NCBI GenBank assembly: GCA_025934485.1
Contig: JAICXX010000010.1
Span: 1 to 64,000, forward strand
Direction: 5' to 3'
Length of the DNA stretch: 64,000 nt
Origin: Chitinophagaceae bacterium
GTDB lineage: Bacteria > Bacteroidota > Bacteroidia > Chitinophagales > Chitinophagaceae
A program made the position numbers and the translations under genes. Below, piece by piece: positions 26,460-34,865 of the stretch. Numbering within the stretch: the stretch's first letter is position 1; every line of letters begins with the position of its first letter. Below the pieces are notes generated by a model, which ran no database searches, was not told where the DNA came from, and saw only the letters and a list, made by a program, of their open reading frames with translations.

Positions 26460-27019
26460 CAACTTCCACACCCGGGCAGGTCGACAATTCCGCTTACCGG
26501 ACTACCATCGCCATTGGCGCATCCAGGCCAAAACAATTGGCGTGGTATCTCGTAAATATTATTTTCTTCAAAAATCCGTTTAACATACTTTCATCGGTGA
26601 AGGTATCTTTGCTAAAGCTTTTTGGCGCCAGGATCGGCGTCGGGGTGCTCATAAAACCTTCCGTAAACATCAAGTTTCCCTGGAAACTCGAAATAGGTGA
26701 CCATTCCTGGATTGGCGAGGAAGTATGGATCGACAACTTGTCCGAGGTGATCATCGGAAGGAATGTCACCCTTTCCCAAGGTTGTCTTTTGCTCACCGGA
26801 AGTCATGATCATACCCGGACGACGTTCGACTTCCTTTCGGGTGTTATCGTTCTCGAGGACGGGGCATGGATTGGCGCCAGGGCGATAGTGGCAGGCGGTA
26901 CTACCTGCAGGACCCATAGTATCCTGGGCATGAACTCTGTAGCGGAAAAGGACCTGGAACCATATACGATTTATAAAGGCAACCCCGCGGTGCCTGTAAT
27001 AACAAGGAGAATAGTGTGA
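26456..27019 (+). CDS. WcaF-like left-handed beta-helix acyltransferase
   Basis: A 187-residue protein of the WcaF/colanic-acid acetyltransferase type. The N-terminal amphipathic part (PKQLAWYLVNIIFFKNPFNI) is followed by hexapeptide repeats (GARIGVGVLIKPSVNIKFPW, IGDHSWIGEEVWIDNL, VIIGRNVTLSQGCLLLTG). The active-site His lies in SHDHTRTTFD at about residue 120, and the end is YKGNPAVPVI. It O-acylates a sugar, normally with acetyl-CoA. Its start overlaps the GT4 stop, and its stop overlaps the E1 gene (GTGA). That makes it the closest candidate acceptor-side enzyme for the acyl group produced by the following three genes. Confidence 0.82.
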   Translation: MTTSTPGQVDNSAYRTTIAIGASRPKQLAWYLVNIIFFKNPFNILSSVKVSLLKLFGARIGVGVLIKPSVNIKFPWKLEIGDHSWIGEEVWIDNLSEVIIGRNVTLSQGCLLLTGSHDHTRTTFDFLSGVIVLEDGAWIGARAIVAGGTTCRTHSILGMNSVAEKDLEPYTIYKGNPAVPVITRRIV

Positions 27020-28962
27020 ATACGGACATCAGAACGATCAATCATAAGGTCATCAAGGAAGCCTTGCGCATCCGCAAGGTGGAAGAGAAATTCCTCGAGC
27101 TCTTCTCCCTGGGCAAGCTCAACGGTACTGTTCATACCTGTGTCGGCCAGGAATTGTCCGCCATAGCCTTTGCGGGGCAGCTCAAGAAAAAGGACTTCGT
27201 CTTTTCCAATCACCGCTGCCACGGGCATTATATCGCTTTCACCGGCGATGTCAGGGGGCTGCTGGCCGAACTGCTGGGCAAGGCTTCCGGCACCTGCGGG
27301 GGCATTGGCAGCAGCCAGCATCTTTGTCACAATAATTTTTATTCCAATGGCATCCAGGGCGGTATCGTGCCCGTGTCGGCCGGCTATGCCCTCGGTAACA
27401 AGCTAAAGGGCAATGAAGGCATCGGCGTCGTCTTCATCGGCGACGGCACCCTGGGCGAGGGGACCTTGTACGAAACGATGAATATCATTTCCAAATGGGA
27501 GATACCCTTGCTGATCGTCTGCGAAAATAATTTCTACGCCCAGTCCACACCGCAAAGCGTCAATCTGGCCGGCGATATCCTGGCCCGCGCCGAAGCGTTC
27601 GGTATCCGAACGGATAAGGCTGATACCTGGTCGCCCGAGACATTGATCCCTAAAGCCCAGGAAGCGATATCCTATGTCCGTGGCACAGGAAAGCCTTGTT
27701 TCTTCCTGGTGGAGACTTATAGGCTCAACGCCCACTCCAAAGGCGACGACGACCGTGATCCCGCGGAAGTAAAGGAATACCTGGCAAAGGATTTTCTGCG
27801 GCGGTTCGAAGATGAGTCTCCTTCGTATTTCCGGATGTACAGTGATTCGATCAACGGCGAGATCAATGGTATGGTAGATGAGATCCTGCAGGAAGGAACC
27901 CTCGAGCCGGAAAAATATTATCGTCACGAAAAGCGGACGTTTTCCGGAGGGTGGACGCCGCTGCAGCCGATCAATAAACGGCAGGTGGAGCTGCTCAACA
28001 ACTTTTTCCGGGAACAGATCGTCGCCGACGAACGCACGGTATTCCTGGGGGAGGATATCCATTCGCCCTATGGCGGCGCCTTCAAGGTGACAAGAGAGCT
28101 GTCCTTTCTGGCGCCGCAGCGGGTATTTTCCTCGCCGATATCCGAGTCCGCGATCACCGGGATTTCCAATGGGCTTGCGCTCAATGGATTCAAGCCGTGT
28201 GTCGAGATCATGTTCGGCGATTTTATTACCCTTGCCTTCGACCAGATCGTGAATCATGCGTCGAAGTTCCATCACATGTTCAATAAGAAGGTGAGCTGTC
28301 CGGTGGTGGTCCGCACGCCCATGGGTGGCCGCAGAGGATATGGCCCCACACATTCGCAGACGCTCGACAAATTCCTGGTGGGGATCGATAATGTAAAGAC
28401 CGTCGCGCTGAATACCCTGCTCGATCCTGCTATTCTTTACCGGTCCATCAGCGCCGAGCAGCATCCCGTAGTAGTGATAGAGAACAAAACCGATTACGGA
28501 AAGAAGATAGCGCAACAACAATGGCCGAACTTTGTTGCCGAACGCAATGAAGACGAGTATCCCGTGGTGAGGATACGCCCCGCAACTTCGGTTCCTACGC
28601 TTACCATTGTCGCATATGGCGGCATGGCCGATGTAGTAGCCGGGATGCTGGACGAAATTTTCCGGGAGGCGGATCATAAACCGGAGCTCTTGGTGCCTTC
28701 ACTGATCTCTGACCTGCCGGTGGATATTGTACTCGATTCGCTAAAACATACCGGCCGTTTACTGGTGGTGGAGGAAGGGTCGGGGTTTGCCGGTATCGGC
28801 AGCGAGCTCATTGCGGCGGTTGTCGAGAGGGCGGAGTTCCGGATCAAAGCCCGCCGCGTGGCGGCGCATCCGGTACCGATACCTTCGGTCAAATCGCTCG
28901 AGAATGAGGTGCTTCCCGATAAGAAAAGAATATTGGCGGAAATCAAAGCGAGCTTTCACTAA
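27016..28962 (+). CDS. fused E1-alpha/E1-beta 2-oxoacid dehydrogenase component (TPP-dependent)
   Basis: A 648-residue fusion. Residues 1 to about 310 are E1-alpha: the thiamine-diphosphate motif starts with GDG at 142-144 (VVFIGDGTLGEGT) and ends with the Asn pair at 171-172. From about residue 318 the E1-beta part follows (VFLGEDIHSPYGGAF, FSSPISESAITGISNGLALN, GYGPTHSQ with the conserved His). This enzyme decarboxylates a 2-oxoacid and transfers the acyl group to a lipoyl arm. The start is GTG at 27016, overlapping the preceding stop. Its TAA overlaps the E2 ATG by one base. It is unexpected in a glycan operon; related fused E1 enzymes (NapB type) supply two-carbon hydroxyacyl units to carrier proteins. 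Confidence 0.9.
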   Translation: MNTDIRTINHKVIKEALRIRKVEEKFLELFSLGKLNGTVHTCVGQELSAIAFAGQLKKKDFVFSNHRCHGHYIAFTGDVRGLLAELLGKASGTCGGIGSSQHLCHNNFYSNGIQGGIVPVSAGYALGNKLKGNEGIGVVFIGDGTLGEGTLYETMNIISKWEIPLLIVCENNFYAQSTPQSVNLAGDILARAEAFGIRTDKADTWSPETLIPKAQEAISYVRGTGKPCFFLVETYRLNAHSKGDDDRDPAEVKEYLAKDFLRRFEDESPSYFRMYSDSINGEINGMVDEILQEGTLEPEKYYRHEKRTFSGGWTPLQPINKRQVELLNNFFREQIVADERTVFLGEDIHSPYGGAFKVTRELSFLAPQRVFSSPISESAITGISNGLALNGFKPCVEIMFGDFITLAFDQIVNHASKFHHMFNKKVSCPVVVRTPMGGRRGYGPTHSQTLDKFLVGIDNVKTVALNTLLDPAILYRSISAEQHPVVVIENKTDYGKKIAQQQWPNFVAERNEDEYPVVRIRPATSVPTLTIVAYGGMADVVAGMLDEIFREADHKPELLVPSLISDLPVDIVLDSLKHTGRLLVVEEGSGFAGIGSELIAAVVERAEFRIKARRVAAHPVPIPSVKSLENEVLPDKKRILAEIKASFH

Positions 28963-30341
28963 TGGCATTATTACAGGAGATACAGGTACCCCTTTTGGCG
29001 GTAAACGATACAACCCTTACGGTCGTGGAGCTTGGTTTTCTTTCCGGCGCCCGCGTAAACAAAGGCGATGTGGTCATGGTCTTCGAGACCTCCAAAACGA
29101 CGTATGATGTCGAAGCCGGGGCCGATGGGTATATTCAATATTTTTGTGAAACGGAGCGGGATTATGATGTGAATACGGTCGTGGCGCGGATCTATAGCGA
29201 GGCCGGGGAGGCTGCCGCGCCGGTCGCCCCCGTGATGCCACCGCCGGCTCGTACTCCCACCGGTGCTTCTCCCACCGGTGCTTCTCCCGCTGCTGCTTAT
29301 TCCGTCGCTGCTTATTCCGTCGCCGGTACACCCGTCGCGGTCGAATCACCGGCCGCACCCCTCCGTTACTGGGAAGGCGAGACCCTTTTCTCCCGTGAGG
29401 CGACCCGGCTTATAGACGAGCACGGCATCGACCGCGCGGCATTTGCCGGGAGGGATCTTGTCACCGGCGCCGATGTGGTGGGATATATGCAGCCACCGCC
29501 CGCGGCCGGCCCCGCCGCCAAACAAGGGCTCAGGACTTCCGCGCCCACAACGGTCGATCCGGCAAAGGCCATCGTTCAGCGGCTGACATCCGCGAAAAAA
29601 CGAGAGATCGAATACCTGGGCGAGGTGCAATCTCCGGGCATCACCAGCACGATCGACATATATATCGATACCGAAAACATTTTCACACACATCAACCGGT
29701 CGCTGAAATACCTCAAGGATTCCCTGCTGCCGGTGATCATATATGAAAGTTCGCGGCTGCTGGTGGGCTACCCCATGCTGAATGCCTGGTTCACGGGCGA
29801 TGGAGTGGCTGTTTATCATGAAGTCAGCCCGGGTTTTGCCATCGATATCGACAAGGGGCTCAAGGTGTTGAAGCTAGCCCGCGCCGGGGAGAAAAGCGTA
29901 GCGGAGATCGAAGCGGATATCCTGCGGCTCTCCGGCAGCTATCTCGACGAAACGCTGGAGTTGGATTCGCTTACCGATATCACCTTTACCATCACGGACC
30001 TGTCCTCCGAAGGCGTTGCATTCTTCCGGCCCCTCGTGAATAAGATGAACAGTGCTATCCTCGGCGTCTCGGCTATCGACAATAAACTGCAGCGGTGTGT
30101 GTTGAGTCTTACCTTCGACCACCGGGTGACAGAAGGCAAGCTCGCCGCGCGTTTCCTGAGCGAGCTCAAGGAAAGGCTTGAATCTTATCGACCCAGGGAT
30201 TTTCAGGGGTATAAGGATGTTTCATGCTTCAAGTGTTTCAAGACGTTGAAGGAAGACCTTGGCGGTACCGGCTTCGCCCGTTGTATTTCGCCTGAAGGAA
30301 AAGAAGGATATATCTGTCAGACATGCCTAAAGGGATTTTAG
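28962..30341 (+). CDS. E2 dihydrolipoyl acyltransferase with C-terminal cysteine cluster
   Basis: A 459-residue protein. Order: lipoyl domain 1-80 with K45 in FETSKTTYDV; a Pro/Ala-rich linker made of two perfect 15-bp tandem duplications (29256-29285 and 29292-29321); a peripheral-subunit-binding domain at about 143-177 (LFSREATRLIDEHGIDRAAF); a catalytic domain with H387 in TFDHRVTEG, where the usual DHRxxDG has Glu for Asp; then a 38-residue tail with Cys422, 425, 441, 452 and 455, which looks like a zinc ribbon not found in normal E2. It transfers the acyl group from lipoyl to CoA or another thiol. There is no E3 gene nearby, so E3 must come from elsewhere in the genome. Confidence 0.85.
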   Translation: MALLQEIQVPLLAVNDTTLTVVELGFLSGARVNKGDVVMVFETSKTTYDVEAGADGYIQYFCETERDYDVNTVVARIYSEAGEAAAPVAPVMPPPARTPTGASPTGASPAAAYSVAAYSVAGTPVAVESPAAPLRYWEGETLFSREATRLIDEHGIDRAAFAGRDLVTGADVVGYMQPPPAAGPAAKQGLRTSAPTTVDPAKAIVQRLTSAKKREIEYLGEVQSPGITSTIDIYIDTENIFTHINRSLKYLKDSLLPVIIYESSRLLVGYPMLNAWFTGDGVAVYHEVSPGFAIDIDKGLKVLKLARAGEKSVAEIEADILRLSGSYLDETLELDSLTDITFTITDLSSEGVAFFRPLVNKMNSAILGVSAIDNKLQRCVLSLTFDHRVTEGKLAARFLSELKERLESYRPRDFQGYKDVSCFKCFKTLKEDLGGTGFARCISPEGKEGYICQTCLKGF

Positions 30342-30345
30342 AAAC

Positions 30346-31176
30346 ATGGAAGAGAAAATAAAAGAGATCGTATCCGTCTTTATCAGGGTTCCCACCGGGA
30401 ATATCGGGCCTTCGACGCCTGTGGACCGCAGTGCGGTGCAAAACTCCATCCTGCTCCACCGGATGTATGCCCGGCTGGCCGAAGAAGGGTTTGCGTTCGA
30501 GAACTACAGCACGATAAAAGTATTCGGCGAACTGCTGAAGCCATTCACTTCATTCCGCGCCGACTCGCCGGAAGCCACGACCACGGCGGCCTCAGCCGGC
30601 CCGCGCGCGGTTGCCTCGTCGCTGTCCTCCCACTCCGGCTCCATTGTCCCTTGGGAGACTGCCCCCCGGACCGACTTACTGTCAACCTACAGCGGCCCCA
30701 GGGCACCGCAGGGCGATCAAGCAATCGTCGGCATCGACATGGAAGCGGTCGCCAACTTGCCCCGCGTATCAGATTTCCGCACTGCCGAATTTTACCGGAT
30801 GAACTTTTCCCCGGAGGAAACAGCCTACTGTATTCTTCAAGTCGACCCGTATGCCTCCTTTGCGGGGTTGTTCGCGGCGAAAGAGGCGATTGTAAAGGCA
30901 GATGAACAATATAGAACGCGACCCTTCCATACCCTGGCCATCGGCCATTCCGATCAGGGAAAACCTTTGTACCCCGGTTTCAGCCTGAGCATTTCTCATG
31001 CTAACGAAATGGCTGTTGCGGTAGCCGTAAAGAACGGCGGGGCCATGTTCCAGCCTCCCGCCCCTGCCGCTTCGTTGAGCCCAAAACCCGGAAAGAAGGC
31101 GGGATCGACCACCGCGATTACCTGGCTGGCTTTGCTGCTCGCACTGGCCGCGTTACTCGTCACGCTGCTGAGATAA
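30346..31176 (+). CDS. acyl-carrier-like domain fused to AcpS-type phosphopantetheinyl transferase, membrane-anchored
   Basis: 276 residues. Residues 1-70 resemble an acyl carrier protein: helix I EEKIKEIVSVFIRV, then S34 in AVQNSILLHRMY at the place of the phosphopantetheine Ser, and YSTIKVFGELL at the end. A Ser/Ala/Pro linker runs to about 125. Residues 127-228 match AcpS: VGIDMEAV with metal-binding D131, FAAKEAIVKA with E180, and LSISHANEMAVAV. A second linker leads to a hydrophobic segment at 256-275 closing with Arg. It could modify its own carrier domain and hold it at the membrane. The PPTase part is convincing; the carrier part is inferred from pattern and spacing. Confidence 0.75.
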   Translation: MEEKIKEIVSVFIRVPTGNIGPSTPVDRSAVQNSILLHRMYARLAEEGFAFENYSTIKVFGELLKPFTSFRADSPEATTTAASAGPRAVASSLSSHSGSIVPWETAPRTDLLSTYSGPRAPQGDQAIVGIDMEAVANLPRVSDFRTAEFYRMNFSPEETAYCILQVDPYASFAGLFAAKEAIVKADEQYRTRPFHTLAIGHSDQGKPLYPGFSLSISHANEMAVAVAVKNGGAMFQPPAPAASLSPKPGKKAGSTTAITWLALLLALAALLVTLLR

Positions 31177-31188
31177 GACCCTATAGAA

Positions 31189-31935
31189 ATGAAGATATCG
31201 ATCATTACTGCAACTTTTAACAGCGCTGCTACAGTGACGGACACCCTGTCCTGCATCAGCGGGCAGGATCATCCCGATATCGAGCACATTATCGTAGACG
31301 GCGGTTCGGGGGACAAGACGCTGGAGATCGTGTCAAAGTTTCCCCACGTATCGAGGGTGGTTACCGGCAAAGACAAGGGTATCTACGATGCCATGAACAA
31401 AGGCATCGGTCTGGCGACGGGCGATGTCATCGGCATCCTGAACTCAGACGACGTCTATACCGGCAGCGCCGTGCTCTCCGATGTCGCCCGGGTGTTCGCC
31501 GACCCGGCGGTCATGACCGCCTATGCCGATCTGCAATACGTGGACGTCGATGACCTGCAAAAGGTCCGGCGCTATTGGAGGTCGGGCCCTTTTAGACCCA
31601 AAAATTTCTATTTCGGCTGGATGCCGCCGCATCCTACCTTCTTCGTTCGTAGGGAAGTATACAACCGGTCGGGTTTGTTCAATCTCGAAATGCATTCGGC
31701 GGCCGATTATGAGCTTATGCTTCGTATCTTGCTGAAGCTTAGGCTACCAGCATACTATATTCCGCAGGTGATCGTAAAGATGCGCACAGGTGGCATTAGT
31801 AACGCAAGCCTCTTCAATAGACTTCGTGCCAATAAAGAAGATCGACTGGCATGGAAGTTGAACGGGCTAAAACCTTATTTTTTTACTTTGTATTTGAAAC
31901 CCCTGAGGAAGATCCATCAGTTCATAATTAAATAA
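31189..31935 (+). CDS. glycosyltransferase family 2 (WcaE-like)
   Basis: A 248-residue GT2. The N-terminus MKISIITATFNSAATVTDTL, HIIVDGGSGDKTLEI, the phrase KDKGIYDAMNKGIGLATGD and the DXD-like LNSDDVYTG are typical of the WcaE/AmsE branch, followed by HPTFFVRREVY and AADYELMLR. It usually acts on early, fucose-containing intermediates. The position just before gmd and fcl fits fucosyl transfer, but this is inference. Confidence 0.87.
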   Translation: MKISIITATFNSAATVTDTLSCISGQDHPDIEHIIVDGGSGDKTLEIVSKFPHVSRVVTGKDKGIYDAMNKGIGLATGDVIGILNSDDVYTGSAVLSDVARVFADPAVMTAYADLQYVDVDDLQKVRRYWRSGPFRPKNFYFGWMPPHPTFFVRREVYNRSGLFNLEMHSAADYELMLRILLKLRLPAYYIPQVIVKMRTGGISNASLFNRLRANKEDRLAWKLNGLKPYFFTLYLKPLRKIHQFIIK

Positions 31936-31952
31936 ATAAATAATCAGACTTC

Positions 31953-33068
31953 ATGGCAAAAACGGCTTTGATAACCGGTGTCACCGGCCAGGATGGCGCC
32001 TATCTTAGTGAACTTCTTTTGAAAAAAGGCTATATCGTTCATGGGATCAAAAGACGGAGCTCCCTGTTCAATACCGATAGGATCGACCATCTTTATCAGG
32101 ACCCGCACGAGAACGACGTACGTTTCAAACTACACTACGGCGATCTCACGGACTCGACCAACCTTATCCGGATCATCCAGGAGACGCAACCGGATGAGAT
32201 CTATAATCTCGCGGCCATGAGTCATGTGCATGTGAGCTTCGACATGCCCGAGTACACCGCCAATGCAGATGGTATCGGCACTCTGCGGATCCTCGAAGCG
32301 GTGCGGCTCCTCGACTTGACAAAAAAGACCCGGGTCTACCAGGCCTCGACGTCGGAGCTCTATGGCCTTGTCCAGGCCGTGCCCCAAAGTGAGACTACGC
32401 CGTTCTACCCCCGTAGCCCTTATGCTGTGGCCAAGCTTTATGGTTACTGGATCACCGTAAATTATCGCGAGGCTTACGGCATGTATGCCTGCAATGGAAT
32501 ACTCTTCAATCACGAATCGCCGCTCCGGGGCGAGACCTTTGTGACCCGCAAGATCACCCGTGGCGTCGCCAAGATCGGCCTGGGTCTGCAGGACAAGATC
32601 TATCTAGGCAACCTGGATGCCCGCCGCGACTGGGGGCATGCCAAAGACTATGTGGAAGCAATGTGGCGCATCCTTCAGCAACCGGTGGCCGAAGACTATG
32701 TGATCGCCACCGGCGTGACGACCCCCGTCCGGGATTTCGTGCGCATGGCTTTTGCAGAGATCGGGGTGGAACTGGAATTCAAGGGAAAAGCGGAAAAAGA
32801 GGTCGGTGTCGTCGCAAGCAGCAACAACCCTGATTTTATGGTGCCCGTGGGTAAAGAGGTGATTGCCGTGGACTCCAAATATTACCGGCCCACAGAGGTC
32901 GATTTGCTGATAGGCGATCCCACGAAAGCGCAGACAAAGCTCGGCTGGAAACCCACCTATGATCTGCCGATGCTTGTCAAGGATATGATGGACGGCGATA
33001 TCCAGCTGTTCCGTAAAGAACGGACGTTGAAAGATTCAGGATTTTACGTTAAGAACCAGTACGAATAA
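31953..33068 (+). CDS. gmd: GDP-mannose 4,6-dehydratase
   Basis: A 371-residue short-chain dehydrogenase/reductase. The NADP-binding [20 protein letters not shown] is followed by the RR of [16 protein letters not shown], the active-site STSELYG and [15 protein letters not shown] (YxxxK), and [18 protein letters not shown]. It converts GDP-mannose to GDP-4-keto-6-deoxymannose. fcl follows after one base, so the product flows to GDP-L-fucose. The usual AQSHV reads [10 protein letters not shown] here, a mild variant. Confidence 0.96.
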   Translation: MAKTALITGVTGQDGAYLSELLLKKGYIVHGIKRRSSLFNTDRIDHLYQDPHENDVRFKLHYGDLTDSTNLIRIIQETQPDEIYNLAAMSHVHVSFDMPEYTANADGIGTLRILEAVRLLDLTKKTRVYQASTSELYGLVQAVPQSETTPFYPRSPYAVAKLYGYWITVNYREAYGMYACNGILFNHESPLRGETFVTRKITRGVAKIGLGLQDKIYLGNLDARRDWGHAKDYVEAMWRILQQPVAEDYVIATGVTTPVRDFVRMAFAEIGVELEFKGKAEKEVGVVASSNNPDFMVPVGKEVIAVDSKYYRPTEVDLLIGDPTKAQTKLGWKPTYDLPMLVKDMMDGDIQLFRKERTLKDSGFYVKNQYE

Positions 33069-33069
33069 T

Positions 33070-33996
33070 ATGCAAGTTACTGATAAGATCTATGTTGCCG
33101 GCCATCGCGGGATGGTCGGCTCGGCCATCACCCGCAAATTGCAGAAGGGAGGATTTTCCAATTTGGTTTTTCGCACTTCTGCCGAGCTCGATCTCAAGAA
33201 CCAGGCCGCCGTGCAGGCTTTTTTTGCGGCGGAGCGGCCGGACTATGTGTTCCTCGCTGCCGCCAGGGTCGGCGGCATCATGGCGAATAACACCTACCGC
33301 GGAGAGTTTTTATATGACAACCTGATGATCCAGAACAATACCATCGACGCCGCCTATCGTAACGGGGTGAAGAAGCTGATGTTCCTGGGCTCTTCCTGTA
33401 TCTATCCCAAGCTGGCGCCGCAGCCGCTCAGGGAAGATTACCTCCTCACTGGCCTGCTCGAAGAGACCAACGAGCCCTATGCCATCGCCAAGATCGCCGG
33501 CATCAAATTATGCGACGCCTACAGGTCGCAATACGGCTGCAATTTCATTTCGGTGATGCCCACAAACCTCTATGGCCCCAACGACAACTACGATCTCAAT
33601 AATTCGCATGTGCTGCCGGCGCTTATCCGGAAATTCCACGAGGCGAAGGCGTCCTCGGCTCCCACCGTGACCATGTGGGGTTCGGGCAAGCCCAAACGTG
33701 AATTCCTGCATGCCGACGACCTCGCGGATGCCTGCTTCTTCCTGATGCAGCATTACAATGAGCCCGGACTGGTAAACATCGGCACAGGCGAAGAGCTCGC
33801 TATCGGCGAGCTGGCGTTGCTCGTAAAAGAGACAGTAGGCTATACCGGCGAGATCGTTCATGACCTGAGCAAACCGGATGGCACCCCGAGAAAGCTCATG
33901 GATGTCTCGAAATTGCATAGCTTTGGCTGGAAACACCAGATCGACCTGAAGGACGGCCTCCGGCGGGTCTATGAGGAATATAAAAAGCAGCACTGA
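33070..33996 (+). CDS. fcl: GDP-L-fucose synthase
   Basis: A 308-residue epimerase/reductase. [14 protein letters not shown] is the NADP site, then [35 protein letters not shown] and [10 protein letters not shown] (the YxxxK catalytic pair), and [20 protein letters not shown]. It epimerises C3 and C5 of GDP-4-keto-6-deoxymannose and reduces C4 to give GDP-L-fucose. It works directly after gmd. A 62-nt gap then separates it from the phosphatase gene. Confidence 0.96.
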   Translation: MQVTDKIYVAGHRGMVGSAITRKLQKGGFSNLVFRTSAELDLKNQAAVQAFFAAERPDYVFLAAARVGGIMANNTYRGEFLYDNLMIQNNTIDAAYRNGVKKLMFLGSSCIYPKLAPQPLREDYLLTGLLEETNEPYAIAKIAGIKLCDAYRSQYGCNFISVMPTNLYGPNDNYDLNNSHVLPALIRKFHEAKASSAPTVTMWGSGKPKREFLHADDLADACFFLMQHYNEPGLVNIGTGEELAIGELALLVKETVGYTGEIVHDLSKPDGTPRKLMDVSKLHSFGWKHQIDLKDGLRRVYEEYKKQH

Positions 33997-34058
33997 CGTT
34001 GCGGCTTTGGGCTTGCGGCCCGCGGTAGCAGCACCGACCTAAACATCAACCCGACCAT

Positions 34059-34865
34059 TTGTTCTCGTTTTTTAATAAGAAGCCCCGGTCTGCAGCCAGC
34101 CTTGAAGGTATCGCCTGCGACATCCACTCCCATCTCATTCCCGGGATCGACGATGGCTCGCCCGATCTCGGGACTTCGATGCTGCTGATCCGCGGGCTCA
34201 TCGATCTGGGCTATCGTAAGCTCATCACGACGCCGCATGTCAACAGCGACCGCTTCCGGAATACGCCGGAGATCATTCTGGGCGGCCGCGACCGCATCAT
34301 TCAGGAGATCCGGCAGCAGGGCCTAGCCGTAGAATTCGGCGCCGCCGCGGAATACCTCATCGACGATGGGTTCATGGACGGGCTGGAGCGTTCTGCGGAT
34401 TTTGCAGCCTCGTCGTTCTCTCCGATTCCCCCATCTCGCCAGCAGGAGCCATCCCATCTCCCGGTGTTCCTCCCGCTGAAGGACAATCTCCTCCTCGTGG
34501 AGCTTTCCTTCTATGTCCCCGTCATCAATCTCAAACAGGTCCTGTTCGACTTACAGCTAAAGGGGTATCAGCCCGTACTTGCCCATCCGGAGCGATATCT
34601 TTATTTCGCGGGCAATAAGGGCTGGTACGACCAGCTCCGCGAAATCGGCTGTCTTTTTCAGCTCAACCTCCTCTCGTTCAACGGCCATTACGGGCGTGAA
34701 GTCCGCGCCCTTGCCGACTATCTCGTCAAAAAGAGGTACGTGGATTTTCTGGGCACCGATATGCATCATCCGGGTCATCTCGAGGAGCTCCGACATTCGC
34801 CCGCCGTATACAAAGCCGTTCAGCAGATCCTCGATCTGGGGCTGCTGAAGAATCCCTCGCTTTAG
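34059..34865 (+). CDS. CpsB/CapC/YwqE-family tyrosine phosphatase (PHP fold)
   Basis: A 268-residue metal-dependent phosphatase of the PHP superfamily: DIHSHLIPGIDDGSPDLGTS, TPHVNSD, a Glu-rich centre (VEFGAAAEYL), LAHPERY and the closing GTDMHHPGHLEEL. These proteins dephosphorylate the tyrosine tail of BY-kinase/Wzc-type chain-length regulators. The start is TTG at 34059 (MFSFFNKKPR). Its partner kinase is not in the window and probably lies with the missing export genes upstream. It is the last gene of the polysaccharide block. Confidence 0.85.
   Translation: MFSFFNKKPRSAASLEGIACDIHSHLIPGIDDGSPDLGTSMLLIRGLIDLGYRKLITTPHVNSDRFRNTPEIILGGRDRIIQEIRQQGLAVEFGAAAEYLIDDGFMDGLERSADFAASSFSPIPPSRQQEPSHLPVFLPLKDNLLLVELSFYVPVINLKQVLFDLQLKGYQPVLAHPERYLYFAGNKGWYDQLREIGCLFQLNLLSFNGHYGREVRALADYLVKKRYVDFLGTDMHHPGHLEELRHSPAVYKAVQQILDLGLLKNPSL

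Noticed and set aside
27403-28677. 424-residue minus-strand open frame
   Set aside because: It is antisense to the E1 gene, with His/Arg-rich shadow composition and no recognisable motif.
27016-30341. Housekeeping pyruvate or branched-chain dehydrogenase genes
   Set aside because: No E3 gene is present, the genes are tightly coupled to a glycan acyltransferase and a carrier-PPTase gene, and E2 has an unusual cysteine tail. Not fully excluded without the rest of the genome.
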